Positions 28,258 through 37,429 of a stretch of 64,000 nucleotides of DNA are shown piece by piece. A program made the position numbers and the translations under genes. The notes under the pieces were generated by a model. The model had not been told where the DNA came from and did no database searches. It saw only the letters and a program-made list of their open reading frames with translations. The stretch's first letter is position 1, and each line of letters starts with the position of its first letter. Origin of the DNA: Halomonas sp. (GTDB taxonomy: Bacteria; Pseudomonadota; Gammaproteobacteria; Pseudomonadales; Halomonadaceae); NCBI RefSeq assembly GCF_017515565.1, contig NZ_JAFWFN010000073.1, positions 1 to 64,000 of the forward strand. The letters are read 5' to 3'.

Positions 28258-28290
28258 AAGGGGCTGTTTTCTTTAGAAAACAGCCCTTTA
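28258..28290. terminator. Bidirectional terminator between the ATP-grasp and phasin genes
   Basis: GGGCTGTTTTC (28261-28271) pairs with GAAAACAGCCC (28276-28286) around TTTA. AAAG lies to the left and TTTAAG to the right, so it can serve the minus-strand phasin gene. Confidence 0.85.
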
Positions 28291-28310
28291 AGCTACCTGT
28301 TATAGACACT

Positions 28311-28862
28311 TCAGTGGCCTTGCTTGTTAGGCGCACTGTTCGATTTATGGCTTTTATCCCCTTGATGCTGGCCTTTGTGCTGATTACCTTCTGATGAGGA
28401 TGTGTTTTTCTGCTTATCGTTGTGGTGCTGTGCGTTATCTTGAGCCTGCTCTTTGCCCTGCTGCATATTTTCTTCGAGCTGCTTACGGCCTTGCTGCATG
28501 CTTTCCATCGCCAGCTGTTGGCTTTCTTTCAGGTACTCCTCACTCAATGAGCTGATTTTCTGGGCATCTTCCTTTAAACGTTCGCCCATATCACGAATCG
28601 TTTTCTGCTGCTCTTCCATCGCCTTCTGAAAGCTTTCAGAGTCTTTAACATCAAGCCAAGAACGGGATTGAGCCAAACTCTTATCGGCTAAAGCACGAAC
28701 AGCATCGAACTGAGTTGAAAACAGCTTTTCATAATAATCAGTAATCAATGACCCATAAGCACGGGCCGGCTCGATGGCCGATACATCAAACTGCTCCTTG
28801 GCGCGGTTAGTTGCTTGTTCAGCAGCATGATCATTACCATTCGTTGTCTTTTCAGCGCTCAT
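28311..28862 (-). CDS. Phasin-family granule protein
   Basis: 183 residues. The middle (about 20-125) is a long amphipathic helical region with the phasin-like FDVSAIEPARAYGSLITDYYEKLFSTQFDAVRAL split by few breaks. The last 60 residues are a Gln/Asn/His/Lys-rich, disordered tail. Phasins coat polyhydroxyalkanoate granules in the cytoplasm and limit their size. GGAGGT lies six bases before the ATG. A polyhydroxyalkanoate-type esterase gene lies divergently to the right, which fits storage polymer metabolism. No polymer synthase is in the window. Confidence 0.8.
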   Translation of the reverse strand: MSAEKTTNGNDHAAEQATNRAKEQFDVSAIEPARAYGSLITDYYEKLFSTQFDAVRALADKSLAQSRSWLDVKDSESFQKAMEEQQKTIRDMGERLKEDAQKISSLSEEYLKESQQLAMESMQQGRKQLEENMQQGKEQAQDNAQHHNDKQKNTSSSEGNQHKGQHQGDKSHKSNSAPNKQGH

Positions 28863-29281
28863 CTAACACCTCCATGTTTTATAACAAAATAAATCATAAA
28901 ACCGCTAATGAATGCCCAATGGCTAGCATAAAGCCTAGCCCCACATTTATCAGCGATGATCAACAGCAAGTTGCGCTACGTTAATGGGCAGAATACTTCC
29001 TTTTCGTAGCGTCACTTCCAAATGACCCGTTCAAGCTTAGGCCGTAAGAACCCACCCTTCCGTGCGGCAGCACACCTATATCGGTTACTCACCCCTAGTA
29101 CGCGCAAGCGCCATGTGATGAGCTATCTACGCCAAGTCACACTATAAAAATAATGTTTCGTGCAACCTATAAAAGTACTTAACCTGCACTTCTGAACGTT
29201 CCACATCGTTACGTTCGCAAGCGCACAGTACGTGCGTGCATTAAGGGGCACTCTAAAGTTTTGCATGGCAAAGGAGGCCAT
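28863..29281. other. Gap between phasin and esterase genes
   Basis: 419 bases, no gene recognised on either strand. It should hold divergent promoters. AAGGAGG (29271-29277) near its right end is the esterase ribosome site. Confidence 0.4.
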
Positions 29282-30184
29282 ATGCCGTCATCTTCAAATA
29301 GCCACGACCGTCTAACCCACTTGAAAGAATTCGGCACTGACCCAGGGTCGTTGCACGCGGATATCTATATCCCCAAGAACTTTTCCAAGAATGGGCCGCT
29401 CGTTGTCGTGCTACACGGTAGTACCCAGTCGGCGGAGGGCTATGATCGCGGTTCAGGCTGGTCAGAACTTGCCGACGAATGCGGGATAGCGCTCCTATAT
29501 CCCGAGCAAAGAAAAACCAACAACCCTCTTAGCAGCTTCAACTGGTTCAAGTCTGGGGACACCCGCCGTGGCGGCGGCGAACCACTCTCTATCTGTCATA
29601 TGATCGAGCAAGTCGTTGAGGATCACGCCATCGACCCATCGCGCGTCTTCATCACGGGGATGTCCTCGGGGGGCGCCATGGCATCTGTCATGCTGGCAAC
29701 CTACCCAGAGGTGTTTGCGGGAGGCGCGATCATCGCCGGACTCCCCTACCGAAGCGCGGACAACCTGATGGAAGCGATGGTTCGCATGAAGGGGTTTGGT
29801 GGCCCGTCAGATAGTAGGCTCGACTCCCTTGTGCGCGGAGCCTCAACCTTCGAAGGCCCCTGGCCAACGATCTCAGTTTGGCATGGCGGCAGTGATTCGA
29901 CCGTCGACAATGCCAACGCTGACTCCATCGTCCGGCAGTGGCAGGCTATTCACCAGGTTGAAGGCCCACCGACCCGGGTTGAGGACGTCGACGGGTTCCC
30001 TCGGCAGGTCTGGTGCAACGAGGAGGGGCAGGTGGTCATCGAAGAGTACATCATCAAGGGGATGGGTCACGGCACGCCCATCATGGCCGGTGGCAAGGAG
30101 GGTCTTGGGGAAGAAGACAAGTACATGTTGGAAGTCGGCATTTCCTCAACCCGTCATATAGCACATTTCTGGGGGCTTACTTAA
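29282..30184 (+). CDS. PHB depolymerase-family esterase
   Basis: 300 residues from the ATG four bases after a strong AAGGAGG; a TTG seven codons upstream would read through that ribosome site and is rejected. An alpha/beta hydrolase of the LpqC/PHB depolymerase esterase group: oxyanion region VVLHGSTQSAEGYD, nucleophile box GMSSGGAM (Ser near residue 123) and likely late histidine in IKGMGHGTPI. No signal peptide is visible, so a cytoplasmic role is suggested. Feruloyl-esterase-type activity is an alternative. The divergent phasin gene supports a link to stored polyhydroxyalkanoate. Confidence 0.8.
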   Translation: MPSSSNSHDRLTHLKEFGTDPGSLHADIYIPKNFSKNGPLVVVLHGSTQSAEGYDRGSGWSELADECGIALLYPEQRKTNNPLSSFNWFKSGDTRRGGGEPLSICHMIEQVVEDHAIDPSRVFITGMSSGGAMASVMLATYPEVFAGGAIIAGLPYRSADNLMEAMVRMKGFGGPSDSRLDSLVRGASTFEGPWPTISVWHGGSDSTVDNANADSIVRQWQAIHQVEGPPTRVEDVDGFPRQVWCNEEGQVVIEEYIIKGMGHGTPIMAGGKEGLGEEDKYMLEVGISSTRHIAHFWGLT

Positions 30185-30298
30185 TTTGCAGGGCCTTACT
30201 CAGCAGAGGAGGTTCGCTAGATAACCATAAACGTTTGCTAACAACTTGGCGTGATGGGCAAATAGCTCCTACGTTGTTGAAAAGACAACGGAGAAAAA

Positions 30299-31927
30299 AT
30301 GATGGAAGCTCTTGCGAGAAAGCTGGGCCTCAAGACTGATCCCACCATTTTTTTCACGTCTGCAGGGATCATGGTCCTTTTTTTAGTGGCGCTTCTGATT
30401 GCACCTGACCCAATAGGGGCAGCCTTTGGCGCGGGGCGCCAGTGGATCGTTACTAACCTTGGCTGGCTCTTTATTTTAGGGGTGACGAGTTGGGTGGCGT
30501 TCCTGCTATGGGTGGCGCTCAGCCGTTTCGGGGCAATCCGGCTGGGAGGCAACGATGCCACGCCGGCCTATAGCAATATCTCCTGGTTTACCATGTTGTT
30601 CGCTGGCGGTATCGGCACGGTGTTGATGTTCTGGGGCGTGGCCGAGCCTATTTCTCACTTTACAACGCCCCCAAGACCGGGTGTAGAGCCCTTCTCTGTG
30701 GCAGCCGCCGACAACGCTATGAGCTTTTCGATCTATCATCTGGGGTTACATACCTGGGCGATCTTCGCTATGCCTGGGCTGGCTTTTGCGTACTTTATTT
30801 ATCGTTACAACCTTCCCATGCGTTTTAGCTCAGTGTTCTACCCACTGATCGGCGAACGTATTTATGGCCCTGTCGGCAAAACTCTCGATATCTTTGCCAT
30901 TCTCGGCACTCTCTTTGGCGTGGCGGTTTCTATCGGCCTAGGCACCCAGCAAATCAATGCTGGGCTAACGGAACTGTTTGGTATTCCAGATGCCGTGATG
31001 ACAAAGGTAATTATCATCGCCGTACTGACAGCCGTAGCCGTGGGGTCGATCGTCGCGGGGCTGGATGCAGGTGTGAAACGGCTTTCCAATATCAATATCG
31101 GGATGGCCGTCGGCCTGTTGGTGTTTGTGCTGTTCACCGGATCAACCGTTTTCCTGTTGCGTGCCATCGTCGAGACCTTTGGCCTTTACATCACCAACCT
31201 GCTACCCATGGCGTTCTGGAATGACACCCTAGCAAGCTATACCAGCAATGACGGCAGCGGTTGGGGGTGGCAAGGCAGTTGGACGGTATTTTATTGGGCC
31301 TGGACAGTCACTTGGTCACCCTTCATCGGGATCTTTGTAGCGCGCATTTCCCGTGGGCGAACCATCCGCGAGTTTGTCCTGGGCGTGCTGTTCGCCCCCT
31401 CCATCTTTACGTTGGTTTGGTTTGCGATCTTTGGCTGGTCGGCAATGGAGATCGATGGAATAGGCGCTGAGGCTCGGGCAGCGATGGGAGATCAGGCCGG
31501 GGCATTATCCGCTGCCGTGGGCGAAAGCATCCCGCTCGCCATGTTCGCATTTTTCGAGAACTTCCCAGCCGCTACCTTAATCCAGGGCTTAGCGGTGGTT
31601 ATCGTCGCCATCTTTTTTGCCACGTCATCAGACTCCGCCTCTCTCGTCGTCGATATGCTGTGTACAGGCAGCGCAGATCCTGGCCCCTGGCACCAACGAG
31701 TATTCTGGGGCGTTTCGGAAGGCATGCTGGCGGCTATGCTCATCGTTCTTGCCGGCGATGCCGGGCTTAGTGCATTGCAGGAAGTGATTACCGTGGTTGG
31801 CCTACCGATGTTTATTCTGGTGTTTGCCATGATGTTCTCCTTGTACCGCGGCCTCTCCCATGAAGATCTCAGCGAAGTAAGCGTTGGCAGCCCACCCAAG
31901 CGAGAGGCGCTGAGGCCAGATGAGTAG
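30299..31927 (+). CDS. BCCT-family osmolyte transporter
   Basis: 542 residues, about 12 membrane segments. Family hallmarks are TMLFAGGIGTVLMFWGVAEPISHF near residues 98-121 (read in two parts) and the substrate-binding tryptophans in WTVFYWAWTVTWSPFIGIFVARISRGRTIREF around 325-357. BCCT carriers import betaine, choline, carnitine or ectoine by Na+ or H+ symport, important for salt tolerance. The gene carries no attached cystathionine-beta-synthase domain and has only a short cytoplasmic tail. The substrate cannot be assigned: no betaine genes are adjacent. ATG at 30299 and the next codon ATG at 30302 are both possible starts behind GGAG. Confidence 0.92.
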   Translation: MMEALARKLGLKTDPTIFFTSAGIMVLFLVALLIAPDPIGAAFGAGRQWIVTNLGWLFILGVTSWVAFLLWVALSRFGAIRLGGNDATPAYSNISWFTMLFAGGIGTVLMFWGVAEPISHFTTPPRPGVEPFSVAAADNAMSFSIYHLGLHTWAIFAMPGLAFAYFIYRYNLPMRFSSVFYPLIGERIYGPVGKTLDIFAILGTLFGVAVSIGLGTQQINAGLTELFGIPDAVMTKVIIIAVLTAVAVGSIVAGLDAGVKRLSNINIGMAVGLLVFVLFTGSTVFLLRAIVETFGLYITNLLPMAFWNDTLASYTSNDGSGWGWQGSWTVFYWAWTVTWSPFIGIFVARISRGRTIREFVLGVLFAPSIFTLVWFAIFGWSAMEIDGIGAEARAAMGDQAGALSAAVGESIPLAMFAFFENFPAATLIQGLAVVIVAIFFATSSDSASLVVDMLCTGSADPGPWHQRVFWGVSEGMLAAMLIVLAGDAGLSALQEVITVVGLPMFILVFAMMFSLYRGLSHEDLSEVSVGSPPKREALRPDE

Positions 31928-32022
31928 ATGCCGCTTGTGACCTTCTCGGGAACACGACACGTATGCTTTGGGTCGCGTTGCGTGTCATTAAAAAAACAAA
32001 GGGACAATAAAGGGAAATAGGA

Positions 32023-32508
32023 ATGTTAAAAAAAACTAACCCAATCGCTATGTCGATCGCTACTTCTTTTTCTATGCTGTTTTCTTTCTCTGCTTTGGCG
32101 GGTGAAGTGTATAGCGAGACAGCAACAGGCATGGTCGAAGTAGCTGTTCAAGCAATCTGCGATGGCGATAAAGACAAACATCTTTCAATGCATCAACGGA
32201 AAATTGAACCAGACCCCTATTATGATGAAAAGTTTTCTGCCTTCCATGAAGCATGCAAAGATAAAGGTATAGAAAATATTGAAATACAATCAGATCTTGA
32301 TGATGCACTAATGCAAGAGCAAAAGCGTAGGTATCACATTAACGCGGACGTCATTATGGGAGATGGATCTGTATATACAAACACGTTTCGGGTGATTTGG
32401 GCTTCCACCCAAGCGTCAGAAGGTCACTATCCTGTTGGGGCGTGGAGATTAGGTGGCATTAGTAGAGTAGAAGTTCCCATCCTTCGGGAAGACCCATTAG
32501 GTAATTAA
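32023..32508 (+). CDS. Small exported protein, unknown function
   Basis: 161 residues. A typical signal peptide (KK-, hydrophobic core, cleavage near SALAG) predicts a periplasmic protein of about 135 residues. The mature part is acidic and has two cysteines (in AICDGD and HEACKD) that could form a disulfide. The gene is richer in A/T than the neighbours and has a good ribosome site (AGGA). No family recognised and no operon partner. Confidence 0.7.
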   Translation: MLKKTNPIAMSIATSFSMLFSFSALAGEVYSETATGMVEVAVQAICDGDKDKHLSMHQRKIEPDPYYDEKFSAFHEACKDKGIENIEIQSDLDDALMQEQKRRYHINADVIMGDGSVYTNTFRVIWASTQASEGHYPVGAWRLGGISRVEVPILREDPLGN

Positions 32509-32658
32509 GCTAATCTTAAATTTAGTAAAAATTAATTTAAATTAACTTTATTTAAGCCCACCACTGTTCCTTTTACAGAGGCAATAATCGTGGTCACTTT
32601 ATGAGGCTAGCCACCACATTATTAAAGCGCTCACAACATTAAAATATGCCGTTCAGCT

Positions 32659-32952
32659 TTACCCAACACCAGCACCGAAGAGGCTCACTTCGTGGCGGAG
32701 CGTTTACAAAAGCAAGTCGCTGAGCTTCCGTTAAAGGAAGGCATGAGCGAGTTGCGCCTAAGTATCACCATTGGAATTGCGGTAGCGCACAACGAAGAAA
32801 TCTCTCTTGAGTCGCTGATACATCGGGCAGATCAAATGCTTTACGTCGGCAAACGCGACGGCCGAGACCGAATAGTGATGTGTCGCACGGAGGAAGAGCA
32901 AGCCCCCGCGAACAACCAAGGGGCGCAAGCAGCGACTCAGGCCAAATTATAA
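32659..32952 (+). pseudogene. C-terminal remnant of a GGDEF (diguanylate cyclase) gene
   Basis: The frame reads LPNTSTEEAHFVAERLQKQ and then LSITIGIAVAHNEE, LESLIHRADQMLYVGKRDGRDRIV. These are the last ~75 residues of a GGDEF domain plus a hydrophilic tail. The catalytic GG(D/E)EF loop and everything before it are missing: upstream of LPNTS the frame continues only ~12 unrelated codons to a stop. It is therefore a 5'-deleted fragment, without cyclase activity. Translation from the GTG at 32692 is possible but would give an incomplete domain. Confidence 0.8.
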
Positions 32953-32959
32953 AAAAACG

Positions 32960-32966
32960 TGATACG
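32960..32966 (+). promoter_or_regulatory. TGATACG motif in the paaX promoter region
   Basis: TGATACG lies within the imperfect dyad AACGTGATACGATAATCGTT, just upstream of paaX. The same heptamer occurs ahead of paaN (36300-36306) and, inverted, ahead of paaF (36573-36579). It differs by one base from the TGATTC half site known for E. coli PaaX. Confidence 0.5.
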
Positions 32967-33040
32967 ATAATCGTTTATATTCGTTATATTTTCTGTCGTT
33001 TTTAGCGACAACTTCATCGCAAAGGGAATCAACGTTCACC

Positions 33041-33967
33041 ATGTCGTCAGCTAAAGACTGCGTCGCTACGCTTATTGATGACTTCCAGAAGCGTCGGCCA
33101 ATTCGCGCTGGCTCGCTGATTATTACCGTCTATGGCGACTCTATCGTTCCGCGGGGCGGCACCGTGTGGTTAGGTAGTCTGTCAAAATTGGTGGAGCCCA
33201 TCGGGATCAATGAGCGGTTGGTGCGCACCTCCGTTTATCGGCTGACCACTGAAACCTGGCTGCGGGGCGAGAAGGTGGGGCGTCGCAGCTACTACCGGTT
33301 GAGTGGCCCTGGGCGGCGTCGTTTTGAACAAGCTTTCAAGCGCGTCTATCACGGCGCCCAGCCTCCCTGGTCGGGCCAGTGGACATTGGTGCTGCTGACA
33401 CAGCTGCCTGCAGATCGACGCCAACAAATTCGTGATGAGCTTGAATGGCTCGGCTTTGGTAGTTTTGCTCAGGGCGTGCTGGCTCACCCTACGCTGTCAT
33501 GCGCAGAGACCATGGTGGCCTTGCAAGAACTGGATGCCGCCGACGACACAATCGTGATGCAAACCCAGACCATGGAGCCCATGACCAGCAAGCCACTGCG
33601 TCTGCAGGTCAGAGACAGCTGGAACCTCGACGAACTCGCCGAGCTTTACCAGCGTTTTCTCGTTAAGTTTCGCCCACTCTGGAATGCGCTCAACGCAGAG
33701 AACCATTTAGGGCAGGAAGAGTGCTTTATTGCTCGGACTCTGCTCATCCATGAGTATCGCAAGGTTCAATTACGCGACCCCCTTCTGCCTGACGAACTAC
33801 TCCCCACGGCATGGGAGGGTCGCTACGCCCATCAGCTCTGCCGCAACCTTTATCGTTTGCTCTACGAACGCGCAGAACGCTGGCTAGACCGACATCTGGA
33901 AACCGCCGAGGGCCCATTACCAGCCCCCGGCCCCAGCTTCTACCAGCGCTTCGGCGGGCTGGAATAG
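33041..33967 (+). CDS. paaX: PaaX, phenylacetyl-CoA responsive repressor
   Basis: 308 residues, the usual size. The N-terminal winged helix domain is seen in LIDDFQKRRPIRAGSLIITVYGD and LSKLVEPIGINERLVRTSVYRLT; the middle PaaX-like domain has the basic GRRSYYRLSGPGRRRF. In E. coli PaaX represses the paa operons and is released by phenylacetyl-CoA. It converges with paaY (one base apart). The candidate TGATACG site upstream suggests autoregulation. The ribosome site AAAGGGA is unusually far (about 13 bases) from the ATG. Confidence 0.93.
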   Translation: MSSAKDCVATLIDDFQKRRPIRAGSLIITVYGDSIVPRGGTVWLGSLSKLVEPIGINERLVRTSVYRLTTETWLRGEKVGRRSYYRLSGPGRRRFEQAFKRVYHGAQPPWSGQWTLVLLTQLPADRRQQIRDELEWLGFGSFAQGVLAHPTLSCAETMVALQELDAADDTIVMQTQTMEPMTSKPLRLQVRDSWNLDELAELYQRFLVKFRPLWNALNAENHLGQEECFIARTLLIHEYRKVQLRDPLLPDELLPTAWEGRYAHQLCRNLYRLLYERAERWLDRHLETAEGPLPAPGPSFYQRFGGLE

Positions 33968-33968
33968 T

Positions 33969-34583
33969 TCATGGTTGTGGCGACTTATCCAGCGTCTGCT
34001 GCTTGGGTTGCGTATCACCGGCCAGCAAGGCTGGCCGGTCAGCATCGAGTTCTGCCAGCGGCTCACAAGGTTCCAAGCTGTCACGGCAACGGGTTACTAA
34101 ACGCTGATACTCTTGGGTGCCCTGCTGTTTCCAGGCAAATTCCTCATCACTCAACGGGCGCTTAACCTTTGCAGGCGCCCCCATCACCAGCGACTGTGGC
34201 TCACACTCGAAGCCTGCCTTGACGAATGCTGCTGCCGCAACGATAGAGCGCTCAGCAATGTTGGCGCCGTCCATCACCACGGCGTTCATACCGACCATGG
34301 CATCACGTCCAATCACGCAGCCATGCAATACCGCGCCATGGCCGATATGGCCATCCTTCTCGACCTTAGTGACGCAGCCCGGAAAGCCGTGCATCACGCA
34401 GGTATCCTGAAGGTTCGCGCCCTCTTCCAGCACTAGGCGACCGAAATCGCCGCGCATCACCGCGCCAGGGCCCACATAACAGCCGGGACCCACAATCACA
34501 TCCCCGATCAACACTGCGGTTGGGTGAACATAAGCCGTCGGGTGCACCACCGGCGTCACCCCTTCAAGTCGATAGTAAGGCAT
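33969..34583 (-). CDS. paaY: PaaY, hexapeptide-repeat thioesterase/carbonic anhydrase-like protein
   Basis: 204 residues. Left-handed beta-helix of the gamma-carbonic anhydrase type, starting [20 protein letters not shown] and with repeated hexapeptides such as [18 protein letters not shown]. Metal-ligand histidines are seen in [22 protein letters not shown]. PaaY hydrolyses ring-hydroxylated CoA thioesters that stall the phenylacetate pathway. It follows paaN by 11 bases on the same strand, with GGAGAA upstream, so it is co-transcribed with it. Confidence 0.92.
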   Translation of the reverse strand: MPYYRLEGVTPVVHPTAYVHPTAVLIGDVIVGPGCYVGPGAVMRGDFGRLVLEEGANLQDTCVMHGFPGCVTKVEKDGHIGHGAVLHGCVIGRDAMVGMNAVVMDGANIAERSIVAAAAFVKAGFECEPQSLVMGAPAKVKRPLSDEEFAWKQQGTQEYQRLVTRCRDSLEPCEPLAELDADRPALLAGDTQPKQQTLDKSPQP

Positions 34584-34594
34584 AACGTTCTCCG

Positions 34595-36271
34595 TTAGTT
34601 GGATAGGCTGTGGCGACGGCTTTGCACCACCACGAAGCGGCTGGCAACAAAGGCTTGGTTACATAGGGAAGCATTGGCCGCCGGATTACCGCCTGTGGCG
34701 TGAAAGTCACTGAAAGCAGCCGACTGGTTGACGAATATCCCCCCATCCAGGTTCAACGAAAGTGGTGTCGCAACGTCCATCGCTAACTCTTCGAACTGCT
34801 CGGCCACTGCCTCATCGGTGGTGTAGGCACCGAGGGTTATCGCCCCCTTTTCCCGGATCACGTCACGCGCCAGCTCAATGCTATGCGCGGTGCTCTCAGT
34901 CGCGACGATAAAGCTTATCGGGCCAAAGCGCTCCTCGCTATAGGCAGCCTTCTGCGCTGCATCCACCTTGAGGATAAGCGGCGTGTGAATACGGGCGTTG
35001 GAAAACTGAGCGTGCGCTCGCGGCTCGCTATCCAACACTATTTCGCCCAAGCCACGGCACTCATCAATCCGTGCTTGCGTCTCCCGCGACTGGAGGGCAC
35101 CCAGCACCGTACAGGCGCGGTCGTTGTCGCTCAGAAACGCTTGGACGGCTTTGGCAAGCGCCGCCGCCACGTCGTCAAAACTTAAATGACCATCCGCTGT
35201 TTCAATGCCGCTCTTAGGCACATAAATCGCTTGAGGGGTCGTGCACATCTGTCCGGAATAAAGGCTCAGCGAGAAAGCAAGATTCGCCGTCACCGCTTTA
35301 AGGTTATCCAGGCTGTCGATAATGACCGTGTTGATACCCGCTTTCTCGGCAAACACCTGGGCCTGGGTGGCATTCTGTATCAGCCAATCTCCGAAAGCGT
35401 TAGAGCCAGTGAAATCGATCAGTTTGACCGCAGGGTCAAGCGCCAGCGTTTTAGTCAGCGGCGCATCAACCGTGTCAGGTACCAAACTCACTAGGCAAGG
35501 GTCAAAGCCTGCTTCTTCCAGCACTTCCTGTGCGACCCGGGTAGTCATTGCCACGGGCAAAATAGCGCCGGGGTGCGGCTTAAGGATGACCGGGTTGCCC
35601 GTTGCCAGACTGGCAAACAAGCCTGGGTAAGTGTTCCAGGTAGGGAACGTAGAACAGGCCACTACCAGCGAGATACCGTGCGGCACGATGTGAAAGCGCT
35701 TATCCATAGCGATGGGATCATGCTTGCCCTGGGGCTTGATCCATTTCGCGGCAGCGGGAATCTGAGCCATTGCTTGCCAGGCGTACGCCACGGCTTCAAG
35801 ACCGCGATCCTGAGCATGCGGCCCACCCGCTTGAAACGCCATCAATGGCCCCTGGCCGCTGGTATGCATCACTGCCTGGGCGATCTCTGGGCTCATGGCA
35901 TTAAGGCGCGCCAGGATTTCCAAACATACCCCCACACGCGCTTGAGCCCCGGCATTCCGCCAGTCGCGCATGGCCTCGTGCATGGCCGCCATCAGCGCTT
36001 CGGGGTTTGGCTGATCGTAGGTAATGCCGAGATCAAAGCCATAAGGTGACGCTTCGCCACCCACCTGCTGAGCGCTGCCCACCACATTCAGTGTAAACGG
36101 CTGATTAAGCAGCGCTTCAAATGTCGAAGGTGCAGCTTTAACAGCGTCTTCGGGGTATTTGCGCATGCTTTCTGGATAAGGCGTCCAAAAATTACGACTA
36201 GAAATGGCGTCGATAGCCTGCTCAAGGGTCTGGCGATGAGAATCGAACATCTGCTGCGCTGATTGCGTCAT
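34595..36271 (-). CDS. paaN: PaaN, aldehyde-dehydrogenase-family phenylacetate protein
   Basis: 558 residues from the ATG giving [14 protein letters not shown], with AGGAG upstream. It is an aldehyde-dehydrogenase-superfamily protein of the stand-alone PaaN type without a MaoC hydratase domain. Visible are the coenzyme-site segment [18 protein letters not shown] and [13 protein letters not shown] cysteine segment [17 protein letters not shown] and the C-terminal [20 protein letters not shown] also match. Such proteins are linked to phenylacetate genes but are not the ring-opening enzyme; PaaZ at 47159 fills that role here. A role on an aldehyde side product is a guess. It is divergent from paaF across 368 bases. 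Confidence 0.88.
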   Translation of the reverse strand: MTQSAQQMFDSHRQTLEQAIDAISSRNFWTPYPESMRKYPEDAVKAAPSTFEALLNQPFTLNVVGSAQQVGGEASPYGFDLGITYDQPNPEALMAAMHEAMRDWRNAGAQARVGVCLEILARLNAMSPEIAQAVMHTSGQGPLMAFQAGGPHAQDRGLEAVAYAWQAMAQIPAAAKWIKPQGKHDPIAMDKRFHIVPHGISLVVACSTFPTWNTYPGLFASLATGNPVILKPHPGAILPVAMTTRVAQEVLEEAGFDPCLVSLVPDTVDAPLTKTLALDPAVKLIDFTGSNAFGDWLIQNATQAQVFAEKAGINTVIIDSLDNLKAVTANLAFSLSLYSGQMCTTPQAIYVPKSGIETADGHLSFDDVAAALAKAVQAFLSDNDRACTVLGALQSRETQARIDECRGLGEIVLDSEPRAHAQFSNARIHTPLILKVDAAQKAAYSEERFGPISFIVATESTAHSIELARDVIREKGAITLGAYTTDEAVAEQFEELAMDVATPLSLNLDGGIFVNQSAAFSDFHATGGNPAANASLCNQAFVASRFVVVQSRRHSLSN

Positions 36272-36639
36272 GGGGCGCTCCTGCACTCACTTATTTTTTT
36301 GATACGCTATAATCTCAAAGACTATCTTTCCCGTAACAAAACATCAAACGCTTTCCCTGTCACCACTCACTACCGAATTGGTGAACGGATATCGAAAAAC
36401 TCGATAATAACGGGCTAAAAGTCGCTTTTTAAGCCAATGCACCGCCTTTCATACCATGGTCTAACAACCATCTTTCACTCGCCAAAAAAACATACAAGCC
36501 GTTGTTAATAAAAAATAAATTATCAAAAACAGCATTAAGCGACACATTAATAACAACCAATCAATATTGATGCGTATCAAAATAAACCTATACTCGGCAG
36601 ATATTCATCCTGTGCGCCACAGGCCGAACTGAGGTAAAA
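36272..36639. promoter_or_regulatory. Divergent paaN/paaF control region
   Basis: 368 bases without a gene. For paaF a good sigma70 promoter is visible: TTGATG (36567-36572), 16-bp spacer, TATACT (36589-36594). An 11-bp sequence, TTTTGATACGC (36297-36307), recurs as its exact inverse GCGTATCAAAA (36572-36582) inside that spacer. The two copies therefore face each gene in the same relative orientation. They are candidate PaaX operators. The middle is AT-rich without other recognised sites. Confidence 0.65.
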
Positions 36640-37413
36640 ATGCCCACTACTCTAAAAATAACCCCACCCCAGGAAGGCGTTTTATGCATCACGCTGAATC
36701 GCCCAGAAGCACTGAATGCGCTTAATACGCAGCTTCTCGGCGAGCTCGCCGATACCTTGAGCGACGCTGATAGAGACGACAACGTTCGCGCCGTGGTGAT
36801 TACCGGCAGTGCGAAAGCATTCGCCGCCGGTGCGGATATTAACGAAATGGCTGAACGCGATTTGGTCGGCATGTTGGAAGATCCTCGTCAGCACCACTGG
36901 GCCACCATTACGCGTTTTCGCAAACCGATCATTGCCGCCGTCAATGGCTATGCCTTGGGTGGCGGCTGCGAACTGGCCATGCATGCCGACATCATTATTG
37001 CCGGTGAAAATGCCCTGTTCGGCCAGCCGGAAATCAACCTGGGCATCATGCCCGGCGCTGGCGGCACCCAACGATTGCTTAGAGCGGTAGGCAAATCTCT
37101 GGCTACCCAAATGGTGCTGACCGGCGAGCCAATTTCCGCTCGCCGTGCCCTCGAAGCTGGCCTGATTAGCGAGATTACCCAACCCGAACTCACCCTTGAA
37201 CGCGCCATGGCCATTGCAACACGCATCGCCGCCAAGGCACCGCTGGCGGTGCGTTTAGCGCGGGAATCGCTGCACAAGGCGATGGATACCGACCTAGCCA
37301 CCGGCCTGCGCTTTGAACGCCATGCGTTCACCTTGCTGGCGGGCACCGCCGACCGCGAAGAGGGCATTCGCGCCTTCCAAGAAAAACGACCTGCCACTTT
37401 TCAAGGGCACTGA
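36640..37413 (+). CDS. paaF: PaaF, 2,3-dehydroadipyl-CoA hydratase
   Basis: 257 residues, crotonase fold. It hydrates 2,3-dehydroadipyl-CoA in the lower phenylacetate pathway. Visible are the oxyanion segments SAKAFAAGADINEMAERD and VNGYALGGGCELAMHAD. The catalytic glutamate pair is represented by E in GQPEINLGIMPGAGGTQ (~130). First gene of paaFGHIJK; 16 bases before paaG. Crotonases of this family overlap in substrate range, so the PaaF name rests on order as well as sequence. Confidence 0.92.
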   Translation: MPTTLKITPPQEGVLCITLNRPEALNALNTQLLGELADTLSDADRDDNVRAVVITGSAKAFAAGADINEMAERDLVGMLEDPRQHHWATITRFRKPIIAAVNGYALGGGCELAMHADIIIAGENALFGQPEINLGIMPGAGGTQRLLRAVGKSLATQMVLTGEPISARRALEAGLISEITQPELTLERAMAIATRIAAKAPLAVRLARESLHKAMDTDLATGLRFERHAFTLLAGTADREEGIRAFQEKRPATFQGH

Positions 37414-37429
37414 CACAAGGATATTACCC

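Noticed and set aside
31928-32000. Possible terminator after the BCCT gene
   Set aside because: GACACG and CGTGTC can pair, but the loop is long and there is no convincing T-run, so it is not listed.
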